Shown: positions 32,743 through 42,475, counted from the stretch's first letter. The stretch: 64,000 bases of DNA from Methanobrevibacter sp. (GCA_017652345.1 JAGCBE010000339.1:62001-126000); one strand, 5' to 3'. Program-made: numbers and translations. Notes: generated by a model not told the origin, from the sequence alone.

Positions 32743-34629
32743 TTAATTAATACCTAATAATTCCTTTCTAAACGTAGATTCTGCACCCATAATCTTATTG
32801 ATAACTTCTGGAAGATTATCAGTCCATTTTAACTGCATAAGATGTCTGGATTCTGGATTAAGACAAAGTTCGTTCAACTGTTCTGGATTTGTTTCTCCCC
32901 ATCCCTTCATACGTAATAATGTATAATCTTTACTACCAAGTTTCTTCATCTTAGAATCAACTTCTGCTCTTGTCATTCCGTAAACTTTATTTTTCGCAGA
33001 AGATGCAATGAACAACGGTGCATCAATAATATACAAGTGACCATTCTTAATCAAATCTGGCATATAGTTGACAAAGAATGAAAGAACAAGGCACTGAATA
33101 TGAGAACCGTCAACATCGGAGTCAGCAAGAATGATTACTTTACCAAATCTAAGGTTATATTCATTATAATTCTCTTGAACACCACAACCTAATGCAGCAA
33201 CAAGATCTTTAATTTCTCTGTTACCAGTCTGTTCTTTTTCACCTTTCTTAACTTTCTTACCAAACAAATCTTCATTAGAAGCTTTTTCTGCATTAATAAT
33301 TTTACCTCTAATCTTAAGACATGCCTGATTACTTACACGTGCCTTTGAGAAGTGACCACCTGCTGAATCACCTTCAACGATGAACAATTCACAGTCTAAA
33401 GGATTCTTAAACTTTCTTCTATCAGCATCAAGGAACTTGTCAGAAATCTTGTGTGCGGCTTTGTTTAAGGCATTTAATCCTTTAGCCATGTCTTTATCAG
33501 CCTTTGCTCTTTCGCGCTGTGCAAGGCGTGTTTCTGCGTAATCTACGATAGTCTTAAGAAGTTCCTTATTCTTTTTAAAGAATTTTTCAAGAGCTGGAGT
33601 CAACTTATCGATGATTTCGCCTTCGACAGAAGTATTAGTCAATTCATTCTTAGTCTGACCTTGATATTGAGGTTCTGCCATCTTATGATGAATAGCACCA
33701 ATAACGCCTTCCATAATATCATCAGGTAAAATCTTTTTCTTAGAATTAGACTTGACATAATTACAGAGTGCTTTTTTCAAACCGTTAAGATGAGTACCAC
33801 CTTGGTCAGTATAACAAACGTTTACAAATGACTTAAAGTTATAACCGTCTTTCTTTGTAAAATTAAGAACAACATCTGTATAATCATCTTGGAAACTAAA
33901 TATTGTATCGTGTTCAAGATCTTTAGAAACAAGTTCTACGAGACCATTTTCAGAATAATAATTTGTTTCATTATCATCAATATACAAATGAATTTCAAGA
34001 CCAGGACAAAGATATTGAATATCACTAAGTTCATGCTTAAGCCTATGAATATCAAGGTCAGTGCCATCTGTAAATATCGTTCCATCTGGAATCCAGGAAA
34101 CAATTGTTCCAGTTTTCTTGATTAATCCAGTATACTTTTCAGGAAGTTTTGTTTTTTCAACTTCTGAAGTAATCTTACCTTTTTCAAAAGTCTGTGTATG
34201 CCATTTCTTATCTTTTGCATTATTTGACCAGACTTGAAGTTTTGTACTTAATGCGGTAATAGCTTTATTACCTATTCCATTCAAGCCAGAAGATGTAGCA
34301 TAATTTTGTTTGTCAAACTTACCACCAGCATGTAATTGGGTAAAAACGAGGGTCAAAGAGTCTTGTTGGGCTTTGTCATTCCAACCTACAGGAATTCCTC
34401 TACCATTATCCAAAACTGTGGTTTCTTTAGTTTTTGTATTATAAAAGATATACAAAACATTGTTGAATCCAGCTAGATATTCATCGATTGCATTATCTGC
34501 AGCTTCTCTAAGTAATCTATATAATCCTTGTGACGGATTTCCAGAAACTGCGCCGATATACATAGTCGGACGTTTTCTAACTGTTTCCAATCCTTTTAAA
34601 AAATCAATACTATTTGCTGAATATTCCAT
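32743..34629 (-). CDS. 39: Type II DNA topoisomerase, ATPase/TOPRIM subunit (T4 gp39/gp60-like)
   Basis: 628 residues, one intact chain (in T4 this subunit is split between genes 39 and 60). GHKL ATPase: REAADNAIDEYLAG, VLDNGRGIPVG, GGTHLNG. TOPRIM: LFIVEGDSAGG and ILADSDVDGSHI. N-terminal ETVRKRPTMYIG is the usual gyrase B start. It relaxes or resolves supercoils in replication together with the A-type subunit. A TATATT -10 lies upstream but no good -35. Confidence 0.92.
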   Translation of the reverse strand: MEYSANSIDFLKGLETVRKRPTMYIGAVSGNPSQGLYRLLREAADNAIDEYLAGFNNVLYIFYNTKTKETTVLDNGRGIPVGWNDKAQQDSLTLVFTQLHAGGKFDKQNYATSSGLNGIGNKAITALSTKLQVWSNNAKDKKWHTQTFEKGKITSEVEKTKLPEKYTGLIKKTGTIVSWIPDGTIFTDGTDLDIHRLKHELSDIQYLCPGLEIHLYIDDNETNYYSENGLVELVSKDLEHDTIFSFQDDYTDVVLNFTKKDGYNFKSFVNVCYTDQGGTHLNGLKKALCNYVKSNSKKKILPDDIMEGVIGAIHHKMAEPQYQGQTKNELTNTSVEGEIIDKLTPALEKFFKKNKELLKTIVDYAETRLAQRERAKADKDMAKGLNALNKAAHKISDKFLDADRRKFKNPLDCELFIVEGDSAGGHFSKARVSNQACLKIRGKIINAEKASNEDLFGKKVKKGEKEQTGNREIKDLVAALGCGVQENYNEYNLRFGKVIILADSDVDGSHIQCLVLSFFVNYMPDLIKNGHLYIIDAPLFIASSAKNKVYGMTRAEVDSKMKKLGSKDYTLLRMKGWGETNPEQLNELCLNPESRHLMQLKWTDNLPEVINKIMGAESTFRKELLGIN

Positions 34630-34717
34630 AATTTTTAACCGTTTTCTACAAATATAGTAAAAAATAACGTCTTATTTATGTAAATTGTAAAAAATTTTGA
34701 ACATTATTATGAAAAAC

Positions 34718-34725
34718 TATAAATA
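34718..34725 (+). promoter_or_regulatory. Late promoter, 4 nt from start
   Basis: TATAAATA, ATGT, ATG 34730. The ATG formed by the spacer is out of frame and closes after seven codons. Confidence 0.75.
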
Positions 34726-34729
34726 ATGT

Positions 34730-35524
34730 ATGAAATCCATTTGGAATAATACCTTTTATAATACACAACCTGCACTTGGTTGGACATTTGATATTTCCTT
34801 TGATGAGTATTATGACGGTGATACTAGTGATAATACCATAGGATTGAACAGATTGGCACAGGCTGCAGTAGATATAACCATTGGTAAGCGTGAAAGCGAA
34901 TATACCAGTGTTTATTATGCTGGTGTAGAATTTAAAAAATTGACCCGAGCACAAAATTCTGGAACATTTACTATAAAATTTAATGAAGATAAATTTTATA
35001 CAATTACTGGCATTTTAGAAAATATTTATAATAATGATAATTTAAATCAAGATTATTTTGATTCTGGATCTCATGTCTATAATTATCCGACAAATGGAAC
35101 TAGAAAAATCGTAGTTAATATGTATGATCCGAATGTTTTACATAGTGACCCTAATGCAGTTGTCGGTTATGAGTTTTATAATTGCAGAATAATGACTATT
35201 GATGATGCAAACTTTTCTTATGAAAGCACAGATACAATAACAAGAGCAGTAACTTTTGTTTATGATTATATGAAATATAGAGATTATAGGTCTGAACGCT
35301 TTGCACAAGAAAGAGAAAATGCTGAAAAAGAAAGAATTGAAAATTCTAAGAAATTAAAAGCACAGCTTGATGCAAACCGTAAAGAACGTATTTCTGGAAT
35401 GATTGATGCATCGCTTCAAACTTGGAATAATAGTATTGCACTTGCAGAAGAAATGAGTAATAAGGATATACAAAACCAAAAGGCTTATGAAAATATGCAG
35501 CGTAGTCGTGGAGGATATAGATAA
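34730..35524 (+). CDS. Tail tube-like (gp19 family) structural protein
   Basis: 264 residues. Residues 1-185 show the tube-fold strand pattern (GWTFDISFDEYY ... VEFKKLTRAQNSGTFTIKFN ... YEFYNCRIMTIDDANFSYES ... TRAVTFVYDYMKY), as in the next gene. The last 75 residues are a charged coiled coil (ERFAQERENAEKERIENSKK) not found in T4 gp19. The next ATG overlaps its stop. It may be a tube or baseplate-tube protein. Confidence 0.5.
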   Translation: MKSIWNNTFYNTQPALGWTFDISFDEYYDGDTSDNTIGLNRLAQAAVDITIGKRESEYTSVYYAGVEFKKLTRAQNSGTFTIKFNEDKFYTITGILENIYNNDNLNQDYFDSGSHVYNYPTNGTRKIVVNMYDPNVLHSDPNAVVGYEFYNCRIMTIDDANFSYESTDTITRAVTFVYDYMKYRDYRSERFAQERENAEKERIENSKKLKAQLDANRKERISGMIDASLQTWNNSIALAEEMSNKDIQNQKAYENMQRSRGGYR

Positions 35525-36123
35525 TGGAAAGTATATTTTCAAATAATAATTTTTATAATTTGTCAGATCCACAAGCTACTTGGCTATATGATGTCATGTT
35601 TTATAGTGTAAAGAATAATAGTTCTAATGCTTATTTTGTTGATTGGTGCAGCAAAAATATTATTATTACAAGTGTTTCTTTACCATCATACCATACCGAA
35701 ACTGTTACTAAGAAATATTGGGGAAGTGAAAAATCTTTTCCAGTAATTAGAACTTATGGCGGTGAATGCACGATGAAATTTGATATAAGAACAGAAATGC
35801 ATGATATGGTCAATACTGAAAAACTTGCACAGATTGATTCTTTATATCATACAGAAGGTCAAGATTATATTTTATATCATCCAGAACTTGAAAATGTAAT
35901 TGGTTCTGTAAGTTTTGAAAAAGTAATAGTCAAATTAAAGAATAAGACTGTTGCCGCAACTGCAGAAAATGCAGTATCGCAAGAATATGAATACAATAAT
36001 TGTATTATAACTGATTTTGGTTTTAATGAAGAACTTGATTATTCAAGCGAATCTAAATTAACTGGAAAACTCTCATTCCATTATGATATGTGGCATAAGA
36101 GAAAGGGAATTAACGGAGTATAA
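35524..36123 (+). CDS. Tail tube protein, gp19-like
   Basis: 199 residues. NLSDPQATWLYDVMFYSVKN, VSLPSYHTETVTKKYWG, GGECTMKFDIRTEM and the C-terminal YNNCIITDFGFNEELDYSSE then GKLSFHYDMWH match the strand order of contractile-tail tube proteins. Length is near T4 gp19 (163). Paralogous to the upstream gene. Its TAA lies inside the late box of the next gene. Confidence 0.6.
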   Translation: MESIFSNNNFYNLSDPQATWLYDVMFYSVKNNSSNAYFVDWCSKNIIITSVSLPSYHTETVTKKYWGSEKSFPVIRTYGGECTMKFDIRTEMHDMVNTEKLAQIDSLYHTEGQDYILYHPELENVIGSVSFEKVIVKLKNKTVAATAENAVSQEYEYNNCIITDFGFNEELDYSSESKLTGKLSFHYDMWHKRKGINGV

Positions 36124-36126
36124 ATA
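36119..36126 (+). promoter_or_regulatory. Late promoter, 4 nt from start, overlapping upstream stop
   Basis: TATAAATA contains the TAA of the tube gene; AGAT then ATG 36131. Confidence 0.75.
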
Positions 36127-36130
36127 AGAT

Positions 36131-36616
36131 ATGAATAATTATTATAATGCTGCTAACAACTATTTTAACAACTACGGTCCTGACGCAGTAGATCCAGGTT
36201 CATATAAGATTGGACTTGATAAGCTAGTTTGCCCATGTTGTGGTAAAAAGCTACATCTTGTTGATTCAGCCAAAAAAGAATATGAAGGCGATGATTTAAT
36301 CAAGGTTAATGAATCTATTTTAAAAGAAAATAAGCTTGCTGATTATCTTTTAGGTATTATTGAAGAAGAAGCAAGAGCAATTTACGAAGATGAACTTGAG
36401 ACGAATGAACCAGAAACCGATGCGATGGGAAATATTGTCGGTGAATATGGTGAAAGGTTTTTATATGTTAATAAAGAATTGAAAAAGATAGTTAAAATGA
36501 AGGCCAACGCGATTTCTAATATGGTAAAACATCAAGGTATCGAAGTTTCTCCATTTTATGTTGAAAATGAACTGTTCCAAATGCTAAAATGCTATGGCTA
36601 TACAGGAGAACGCTAA
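36131..36616 (+). CDS. Zinc-knuckle (VCPCCG) hypothetical protein
   Basis: 161 residues. An Asn/Tyr-rich start (NNYYNAANNYFNNYGPD), then LVCPCCGKKLHLVDS with three Cys, and an acidic helical remainder. The same CPCCG motif occurs in the acidic protein at 36669. With only one Cys cluster per chain, metal binding might need dimerisation. Late gene, role unknown. Confidence 0.5.
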   Translation: MNNYYNAANNYFNNYGPDAVDPGSYKIGLDKLVCPCCGKKLHLVDSAKKEYEGDDLIKVNESILKENKLADYLLGIIEEEARAIYEDELETNEPETDAMGNIVGEYGERFLYVNKELKKIVKMKANAISNMVKHQGIEVSPFYVENELFQMLKCYGYTGER

Positions 36617-36633
36617 AAAATTCAAATTTTAAT

Positions 36634-36641
36634 TATAAATA
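36634..36641 (+). promoter_or_regulatory. Late promoter with leader
   Basis: TATAAATA 27 nt before ATG 36669; the leader contains AAAGGAATT. Confidence 0.7.
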
Positions 36642-36668
36642 ATATAAAATAACTAAAGGAATTTTACC

Positions 36669-37304
36669 ATGAGAAATAGATTTGACACATTTAAAACCGC
36701 AGGTTGGTTGCTTGATGAGTCATATGACCCTATGAATTATATGACTGAAGCTGAAGAAGATGAAAATCAGGAACTTGAAGATGAAACTTCTGAAGAAGAA
36801 GATTCTGATGAAGAAAATCTTGATTTAGATGATGATTCTGATGAAACTGATGATTTGGTTGATGCTGATGATTTAGATGTCGATGATAATGAAGATGTCG
36901 AAAATGACATTGAACTTGATCCGACCGACATTGCAGGTCGTCTTGATGCAATCGAAGACAAGCTTGACGATATTGCAGACAACAAGCAAGAACCAGATGA
37001 AGACGAAACATTCGATCTTGACCTTTCTAATCCAGTTTGTCCATGCTGCGGCGCTCGTTTGAATATCTTGAATTCTATCGACGATACTGAAGACATTGCC
37101 AATGACGAAGAAGGCGATGAAGAAGCTACAGAAGATGATGATATTTCTGCACTTCTTGCTGGCGAAACACCTGAAGAAGGTGAAACCGAAGGCGAAGATA
37201 TTACCGCAATGGATGACAGTCTTGACAATGTTGACGGTTTAGGCTATGACGATAGCGAATATGTTTCGCTCGACGACGAAGCAGAAGACGACGACGAAGA
37301 CTAA
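36669..37304 (+). CDS. Very acidic, prohead-core-like protein
   Basis: 211 residues, about half Asp or Glu. N-terminus FKTAGWLLDESYDP and MNYMTEAEED offer LxE-type cleavage sites, and a single NPVCPCCGARLNIL motif sits near residue 120. T4 gp67 (the acidic prohead core protein) has similar composition and is cleaved by gp21 during head maturation, so a core/scaffold role is proposed. Codons here are GC-richer than the neighbours. Confidence 0.45.
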   Translation: MRNRFDTFKTAGWLLDESYDPMNYMTEAEEDENQELEDETSEEEDSDEENLDLDDDSDETDDLVDADDLDVDDNEDVENDIELDPTDIAGRLDAIEDKLDDIADNKQEPDEDETFDLDLSNPVCPCCGARLNILNSIDDTEDIANDEEGDEEATEDDDISALLAGETPEEGETEGEDITAMDDSLDNVDGLGYDDSEYVSLDDEAEDDDED

Positions 37305-37322
37305 TTTTAATCGAAATTTTAA

Positions 37323-37355
37323 GAAATAACCAGAGTAATTCTGGTTATTTTTTTA
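37323..37355 (+). terminator. Terminator
   Basis: AAATAACCAGA / TCTGGTTATTT stem then a T-run. Confidence 0.75.
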
Positions 37356-37385
37356 TATATTCATATATTAAAGCACTTTTAAAAC

Positions 37386-37393
37386 TATAAATA
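37386..37393 (+). promoter_or_regulatory. Late promoter, 4 nt from start
   Basis: TATAAATA, ATAC, ATG 37398. Confidence 0.75.
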
Positions 37394-37397
37394 ATAC

Positions 37398-37865
37398 ATG
37401 AATAATATTATCGTTAATAGTGAAGACAACAAGCAGCTTGCATTGTATATTGGTAATAAAATAAGAAATTTTAAAACCACATATCCAATGAAAAGAGATT
37501 ATTGCGGAGATATTAATGATGAACTTCGTGAAGAATTGTCATATGACGGTATCAGATGTAAACGAATTTATGGATTATATAAAGTAAATACGTTTATTGG
37601 TTGGTTAGACGAAGATGATTTCACTGACGATGAGTTAGATGAAATTACTAAAAAATATGGTGGAACTTATAGAGAAGATTTAGAAGAATATGTAAAGAGT
37701 TTACCAGAAGATAAACAAAAAGAACATCTTTATATTCCACATGTTTTTCTGCAATGTAAAGAACTTATCCTTGACGCTGCGTCAGATATGTTTAATGGAT
37801 TTGGTACACATTCCAAATATAGATATTTTTATGACAATTACACACCTGTTATTGGAGTTAGATAA
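37398..37865 (+). CDS. Possible transglutaminase/NlpC-like cysteine peptidase
   Basis: 155 residues. A Cys at RDYCGDINDELREEL (near residue 37), a His at IPHVFLQCKE (near 115) and an Asp at LILDAASDMFNGFG (near 122) fall in the order and spacing of transglutaminase-like cysteine hydrolases. It is late and immediately upstream of the 1171-residue protein (no gap). Possible roles are processing of a structural protein or wall cleavage. Motif-level evidence only. Confidence 0.4.
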   Translation: MNNIIVNSEDNKQLALYIGNKIRNFKTTYPMKRDYCGDINDELREELSYDGIRCKRIYGLYKVNTFIGWLDEDDFTDDELDEITKKYGGTYREDLEEYVKSLPEDKQKEHLYIPHVFLQCKELILDAASDMFNGFGTHSKYRYFYDNYTPVIGVR

Positions 37866-40800
37866 ATGAGATTCTTAGAATTATATGAAAGTGATAAGCC
37901 TGAAGAAAAGAAGAAAGACGACATGCCAAGTCAAAAGCATGTAATTACTATTGAGAAAATCTTGGCAGATCTTGAACATTTCCATGATAGTAAGAAAGCT
38001 CGTGCTATATTTTTGAATAAAATTCATCGTCCAGGTCAACAACCAGATAAAGCTTTTACGTATGGTGGTGACGGAACTAGAAATGGTGCAGGTGGTAAGT
38101 CTATTAGTTATACAGCAGATGTTGGTTCTAACCAGCCATCTGAAGATTTCGCACGCATAATTGATAAAATTAAAGACCGTACTGGTTGGAAACAAGAAAT
38201 TGAAGAAGTTATCAACCTTGTTAAGAATTCTAACCAACAACAGTATATTAGAGCATATTTCATTCCTAAAGTTGAAAATCCAGGTGCAAGATTAACTACT
38301 ACAGGTAACTTAAGAGGTGATAATCGTGTTCCAGGTACTGATGAATATAAAATATTTGGTCAGGCAATGGTTTTCTATGCAGGTAAATGCGTTAGTAGAA
38401 TGACTGATGCAGATACTAAGATTGGACCAGATAAATTCAAATTAATTATGCAAGGCTGTTTTGGTGCTGCACCAGGTGCAAACGGTGAAGATGATAGTTT
38501 CTTGTCTCAGTTTAAAGATTTGGAATCTAAGTTAAAAATTGATGCTGCAAAAAACGTTATTTTGTCTATCCATAAAGCTGGTACTAAAGATATTGAAGGT
38601 ATTGAATTTGAAGAATCTTATTATACTGGCATGAGCTATATAATCAATAATAAGTTATTCGAAGCAGAAACTACAGAAAATAATGCAGTTGAATGTCCAA
38701 AAACTATTGATGAATTTAGCAAACTTGCAGGAACTGCATTAAAGCAAGCTAAAGCAGTTGCACAAAAATATCCAAAACAGTATAAAATTTGGTATGAAAA
38801 ATTACGTTCTGCTTTTGATGAAGGTGTTAAAGACTATCAAGATAAAGAACGTGATCCAAAATTAATGGAAAAAGGTATTGAAAACCCAATTACCAAAGAA
38901 ATAGAATATAGAAATGGTAAAGCTTGGGGTGCAGGTGGTCCAAATGCATTCATTAGAAATAATGAATATTTAAATAATATTGTTCAAGCAATTAAGAAAG
39001 GAACACCTGGATGTGAAGGAGTAAATGGTTGGGATATTTTCAACTGTGGTCCTAAGCTTATTCTTACAATTTTTGATGCACTCGAACATGGTGGTAAGAT
39101 TTATCAGAAACTTTGTGATGATCTTAGTGTAGGTATGCGTCAAATTAAGCGTGCATTAGGTGCAACAAAGCCAGAAGATTTTGATAAGTTAATTAAGAAG
39201 TATGCTAGTGAAAATGAACATGCAAGAGCAATGGAAGTTAGTATTTCTGGTGTTTTGTGTGCATTAGCAAATCTTTACAAAATCCTTGCAAATGGCAAGA
39301 TTGGTCAGCTTAACTGGGAAACTAAGACATTCAATACTGAAAATTCGGGTAGTGAAACTATTATTCAAGTTCGTATTGATCAGTTAAAAACTGCTATTGC
39401 ACATGCAGTTAAAGAAAAAGCTGATTACGAAAAGTGGAAAGAAGAACAAGATAAGAAACACGAAGAATACATTAAGAAACTTGAATCTGAAATTGCTGGT
39501 CTTTCTAAACAAGCAGAAGGACAGCAGCAGAAAGAATCTACAACTGTAGTTTCTGTTAAAAATATTTTAACTGAAGAAGAAAAAGAAAACAGAAATCAGA
39601 AAATGGTTTCTAATGCACAGGATGAATTAAAGAAGAAAAAAGAAGAATTAGAAAAAGCAAAGAAGAATGACAAAACTGTTCTTAAGCTTTCTAATTATAT
39701 TGCAATTCTTGATGATTATAAGGACGTATTAGGTTTACAACCTCATATTAAAGACGCTTATAGTACAATTTCAGTTCTTTTCAATCCTGATGCAGCACAA
39801 GAACAGTATCAAGAACTTTTCAATAACAATACTGATAAAGAAGATAATTCAAATGAAGAAGATAATTCTCAGCAGAAAACTGATGAAAAGGTTTCTTTAA
39901 GTTCACGTTTGGATAAAATTCTTACAGAATATAAATTATTCGAAGACGAAGGTGAAACTGTTGACCCTAATGAAGACAATGGCGAAGATTCAAATAAGCC
40001 TGCGGAAGATAAGAAGAAAGAAGAACCAAAACCAGAACAGCAGAATAATAACCAGAAGAATGACGTTGAAGTTAAGAGCAAAAATAAAGGAAATCTTAAC
40101 TGGACAAAACAAGGTCAAGCACAAGGTTTGAAAGCAATTTACCGTATATTCAGTGAAGGTAAAGACAATGTTCGTTTTGATTTGGAAGCTTTCAAGGAAC
40201 TTGCAAAATCAAAATCAACTAAGGAAGCATTCAAGAAAATTTGTGTAGTTCTTGAGAATTTACAGAAGACTTTAAATGGTTTAAAGACTGTTGATCCTAT
40301 TGTCGACGGTATTGTTGCATGTAATAAGATTGATGACCCTAAGAATATTCCAGGTTGTATTGAAACAGTTAAACCAAAACCTCAGGAGAATAATCAGGAA
40401 GAAAAGAAAGAAGAAGATAAACCAGGTGAAGGTAAAGATGACAGAAGTAAGTTAGAAGTTTTAGAAGACCAACAGAAAAACTTAATTGGATTTGTTGATG
40501 AAGACAGTTCTCTTATGAAAAATATCGTTGGTAAGTTGAATGAACTTGTCAAAAATGCAAAAGATGATAGCTGGTTAAATGAATATAATTCATTCGTTCA
40601 GAATTTTAATGCTGAAGGTTCTAAAATTCTTCAATATATTAAAGAAATTTATAAAGATTCTAAGAGTGCAGAAAATTGGATTAAGCAGCAAAGTGAAATT
40701 ATAGAACGTTCTAATGTTCTTGCAAGAATGTGGCATATTATTTCAATGGCAAAATTCTGTATTGCACAATTACAAGATCAGATTGATAATCAAAGAACTG

Positions 40801-41381
40801 AAGATTTAACTAAAGAACAGAATGCTGAAACCCAGAATTCTTCTTATATACCTATTTCTGAAAATCCATCATTGAATGAAGCAGCACCTGCAGAATGTAG
40901 TATTAATGTAGTTCTTAAAAAAGTTAGTGAAAAATTATCATCATTTAACTTTAACGCAATGTTACCTACTGATTATAGAAATAATATCTATAAATTAAGT
41001 GATTCTAGTAAATTTAATGAAGTAGAAGATAAATTTGCTTCAGTAGTTGGAATCAAATATGTTGAAGGTAATACAATTTATGGTATGATTAAGCAATTAA
41101 TTGGCGATAAAACTATTATTAATGCATTAAAACCTAAAAATATTGCAAAATGCGCAGAACAAATTAATTATATACATACGGCTAAAGGTAATAAACAAAG
41201 TCCAGATAGAAATATGCTTCTATTTTATGGCGTTGTTCATGCTATCTGTAATGTATTTAGTAGTCTTGATAACGATATAAAATCAAAAAATATTAGAGCA
41301 AATACTGATGAGAACTATATTCCAGAAGTTTCGCCTGATGTATTAATGAATGAAATTTATAAATATATAAGAGGAAATTAA
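37866..41381 (+). CDS. Giant putative internal/structural protein with capsid-targeting-like start
   Basis: 1171 residues, not recognised. It starts MRFLELYE then S, an LxE end like the other leaders. The chain alternates globular helical blocks with charged, Glu/Lys-rich linkers (about residues 530-580, 655-745 and 840-875), suggesting several domains on flexible tethers. A second LTEY/ITE set of potential cleavage sites occurs internally. Size and position in the late operon fit a packaged or ejected protein. Confidence 0.5.
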   Translation: MRFLELYESDKPEEKKKDDMPSQKHVITIEKILADLEHFHDSKKARAIFLNKIHRPGQQPDKAFTYGGDGTRNGAGGKSISYTADVGSNQPSEDFARIIDKIKDRTGWKQEIEEVINLVKNSNQQQYIRAYFIPKVENPGARLTTTGNLRGDNRVPGTDEYKIFGQAMVFYAGKCVSRMTDADTKIGPDKFKLIMQGCFGAAPGANGEDDSFLSQFKDLESKLKIDAAKNVILSIHKAGTKDIEGIEFEESYYTGMSYIINNKLFEAETTENNAVECPKTIDEFSKLAGTALKQAKAVAQKYPKQYKIWYEKLRSAFDEGVKDYQDKERDPKLMEKGIENPITKEIEYRNGKAWGAGGPNAFIRNNEYLNNIVQAIKKGTPGCEGVNGWDIFNCGPKLILTIFDALEHGGKIYQKLCDDLSVGMRQIKRALGATKPEDFDKLIKKYASENEHARAMEVSISGVLCALANLYKILANGKIGQLNWETKTFNTENSGSETIIQVRIDQLKTAIAHAVKEKADYEKWKEEQDKKHEEYIKKLESEIAGLSKQAEGQQQKESTTVVSVKNILTEEEKENRNQKMVSNAQDELKKKKEELEKAKKNDKTVLKLSNYIAILDDYKDVLGLQPHIKDAYSTISVLFNPDAAQEQYQELFNNNTDKEDNSNEEDNSQQKTDEKVSLSSRLDKILTEYKLFEDEGETVDPNEDNGEDSNKPAEDKKKEEPKPEQQNNNQKNDVEVKSKNKGNLNWTKQGQAQGLKAIYRIFSEGKDNVRFDLEAFKELAKSKSTKEAFKKICVVLENLQKTLNGLKTVDPIVDGIVACNKIDDPKNIPGCIETVKPKPQENNQEEKKEEDKPGEGKDDRSKLEVLEDQQKNLIGFVDEDSSLMKNIVGKLNELVKNAKDDSWLNEYNSFVQNFNAEGSKILQYIKEIYKDSKSAENWIKQQSEIIERSNVLARMWHIISMAKFCIAQLQDQIDNQRTEDLTKEQNAETQNSSYIPISENPSLNEAAPAECSINVVLKKVSEKLSSFNFNAMLPTDYRNNIYKLSDSSKFNEVEDKFASVVGIKYVEGNTIYGMIKQLIGDKTIINALKPKNIAKCAEQINYIHTAKGNKQSPDRNMLLFYGVVHAICNVFSSLDNDIKSKNIRANTDENYIPEVSPDVLMNEIYKYIRGN

Positions 41382-41382
41382 A

Positions 41383-41853
41383 ATGATACAAGAAGATTAC
41401 GAAAAACTAGTAGAACATATAGCTGGAATTAACAATGACTACAAAGTTATTGCAGAAGACATTGATTTGGATAGCTATGATAATGAACCTAAAGAAAAGA
41501 ATTCTCGCCAAGAAATTCGTGATGCTATCAAACCACAGGTTGATATTGCTTCTTCCTTGATTACAACAATTAAAGATGGTTTTGAAGATAATATGGACCA
41601 GACAAAGCGAATGAATGATGCTATGGACCAAATTCAATCTTGGGAAAAGACTATTCATGGTGCATGTGAGCAAATTCTTAAAACTGTTGAAGCAAAAGAT
41701 GGTTCTGTAGATAGACCAGAATCTATTGTTAATGATAGTTCTAAATGTTCTCCAAAGGCATTTAATAAGTATATTAAGAACTATACAAGCAGAGATTATG
41801 GTGTTCTCGAACTTGCAGCAGCTATCATGGTTTTCTATAATTCTTTGAGTTAA
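41383..41853 (+). CDS. Hypothetical late protein
   Basis: 156 residues, helical; NNDYKVIAEDID near residue 25 contains an IxE site. It is one base after the giant gene and ends at a terminator, so it is the last gene of the operon. Function unknown. Confidence 0.5.
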   Translation: MIQEDYEKLVEHIAGINNDYKVIAEDIDLDSYDNEPKEKNSRQEIRDAIKPQVDIASSLITTIKDGFEDNMDQTKRMNDAMDQIQSWEKTIHGACEQILKTVEAKDGSVDRPESIVNDSSKCSPKAFNKYIKNYTSRDYGVLELAAAIMVFYNSLS

Positions 41854-41871
41854 TTTAATTAGAAATAAAAA

Positions 41872-41899
41872 GAAAAGCAGTGAAAAATCACTGCTTTTT
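41872..41899. terminator. Bidirectional terminator
   Basis: AAAGCAGTGA / TCACTGCTTT stem with A- and T-runs, between convergent genes. Confidence 0.8.
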
Positions 41900-42313
41900 A
41901 TTATACACAAATTTTATATAATCTGCCCATTTTGTTTTTAAAATATTTCTTTGGACGTCATTTAATAATTCATTATATCGTTTAGCTTCTTTGGTACCAA
42001 TATTATATTCTTTCTTTAATGCAATAATCAAATCTTGGTCAACTGCTTCTGTTTTATATGCGTCGTAATTAAAATAATGTTTAGTTTTCTTAACCCAAGT
42101 ATATAAAACTGTATAATGCTGTTGATTTGTTAATTTTTGAATAGTTAATTCATTAATTAATGGTAACAAATATTCATAACTTGATAAAAATCTATTTAAT
42201 ATGAACTGATTATATGCTGATTTATATTCATCTGGTAGATTAACCCAATCATACTTCTTTGTGCAGATTGAGCCTAATATTTCAAAGATTGGATTTTTCT
42301 TTTTTTCAGTCAT
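41888..42313 (-). CDS. 62: Clamp loader small subunit (T4 gp62-like)
   Basis: 141 residues. NPIFEILGSICTKKYDWVN, YNQFILNRFLSSYEYLLPLI and the C-terminal YNIGTKEAKRYNELLNDVQ match the compact gp62 family of T4-like phages (NPF..L.SI, F.VNR.LSY, KEA..). With gp44 it loads the sliding clamp for the polymerase. The partner gp44 is not in this window. Its start overlaps the stop of the 54-residue gene (ATGA). Confidence 0.7.
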   Translation of the reverse strand: MTEKKKNPIFEILGSICTKKYDWVNLPDEYKSAYNQFILNRFLSSYEYLLPLINELTIQKLTNQQHYTVLYTWVKKTKHYFNYDAYKTEAVDQDLIIALKKEYNIGTKEAKRYNELLNDVQRNILKTKWADYIKFVYNKKQ

Positions 42314-42474
42314 TCAAAATGGTCCTTAAATTCTATAGTGACTTTATCGTCATTAACTACTGATAATTTTACTTCAATAAATGTTTTATTGTCTTTAAAA
42401 ATATAGTAATTTCCTGCATCTTTTAACATGACAAAAGAAGGATCTTCTGTAAAACTCTTAACAATCTTATTCAT
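42310..42474 (-). CDS. Small hypothetical protein (54 aa) coupled to the clamp loader gene
   Basis: 54 codons, MNKIVKSFTEDPSFVMLKDA then a beta-rich end (YYIFKDNKTFIEVKLSVVN). GGAATAAT precedes the start, two bases after the glycosyltransferase stop, and its TGA overlaps the ATG of the gp62-like gene. Tight packing on both sides supports it as real. Function unknown. Confidence 0.55.
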   Translation of the reverse strand: MNKIVKSFTEDPSFVMLKDAGNYYIFKDNKTFIEVKLSVVNDDKVTIEFKDHFE

Positions 42475-42475
42475 A

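Noticed and set aside
36877..37062. Plus-strand 61-codon ORF inside the acidic protein gene
   Set aside because: An out-of-frame shadow of repetitive GAT/GAA codons.
36730..37228. Ser-rich and His/Gln-rich minus-strand ORFs of 93 and 153 codons
   Set aside because: They are antisense shadows of the Asp/Glu-rich codons of the acidic protein gene.
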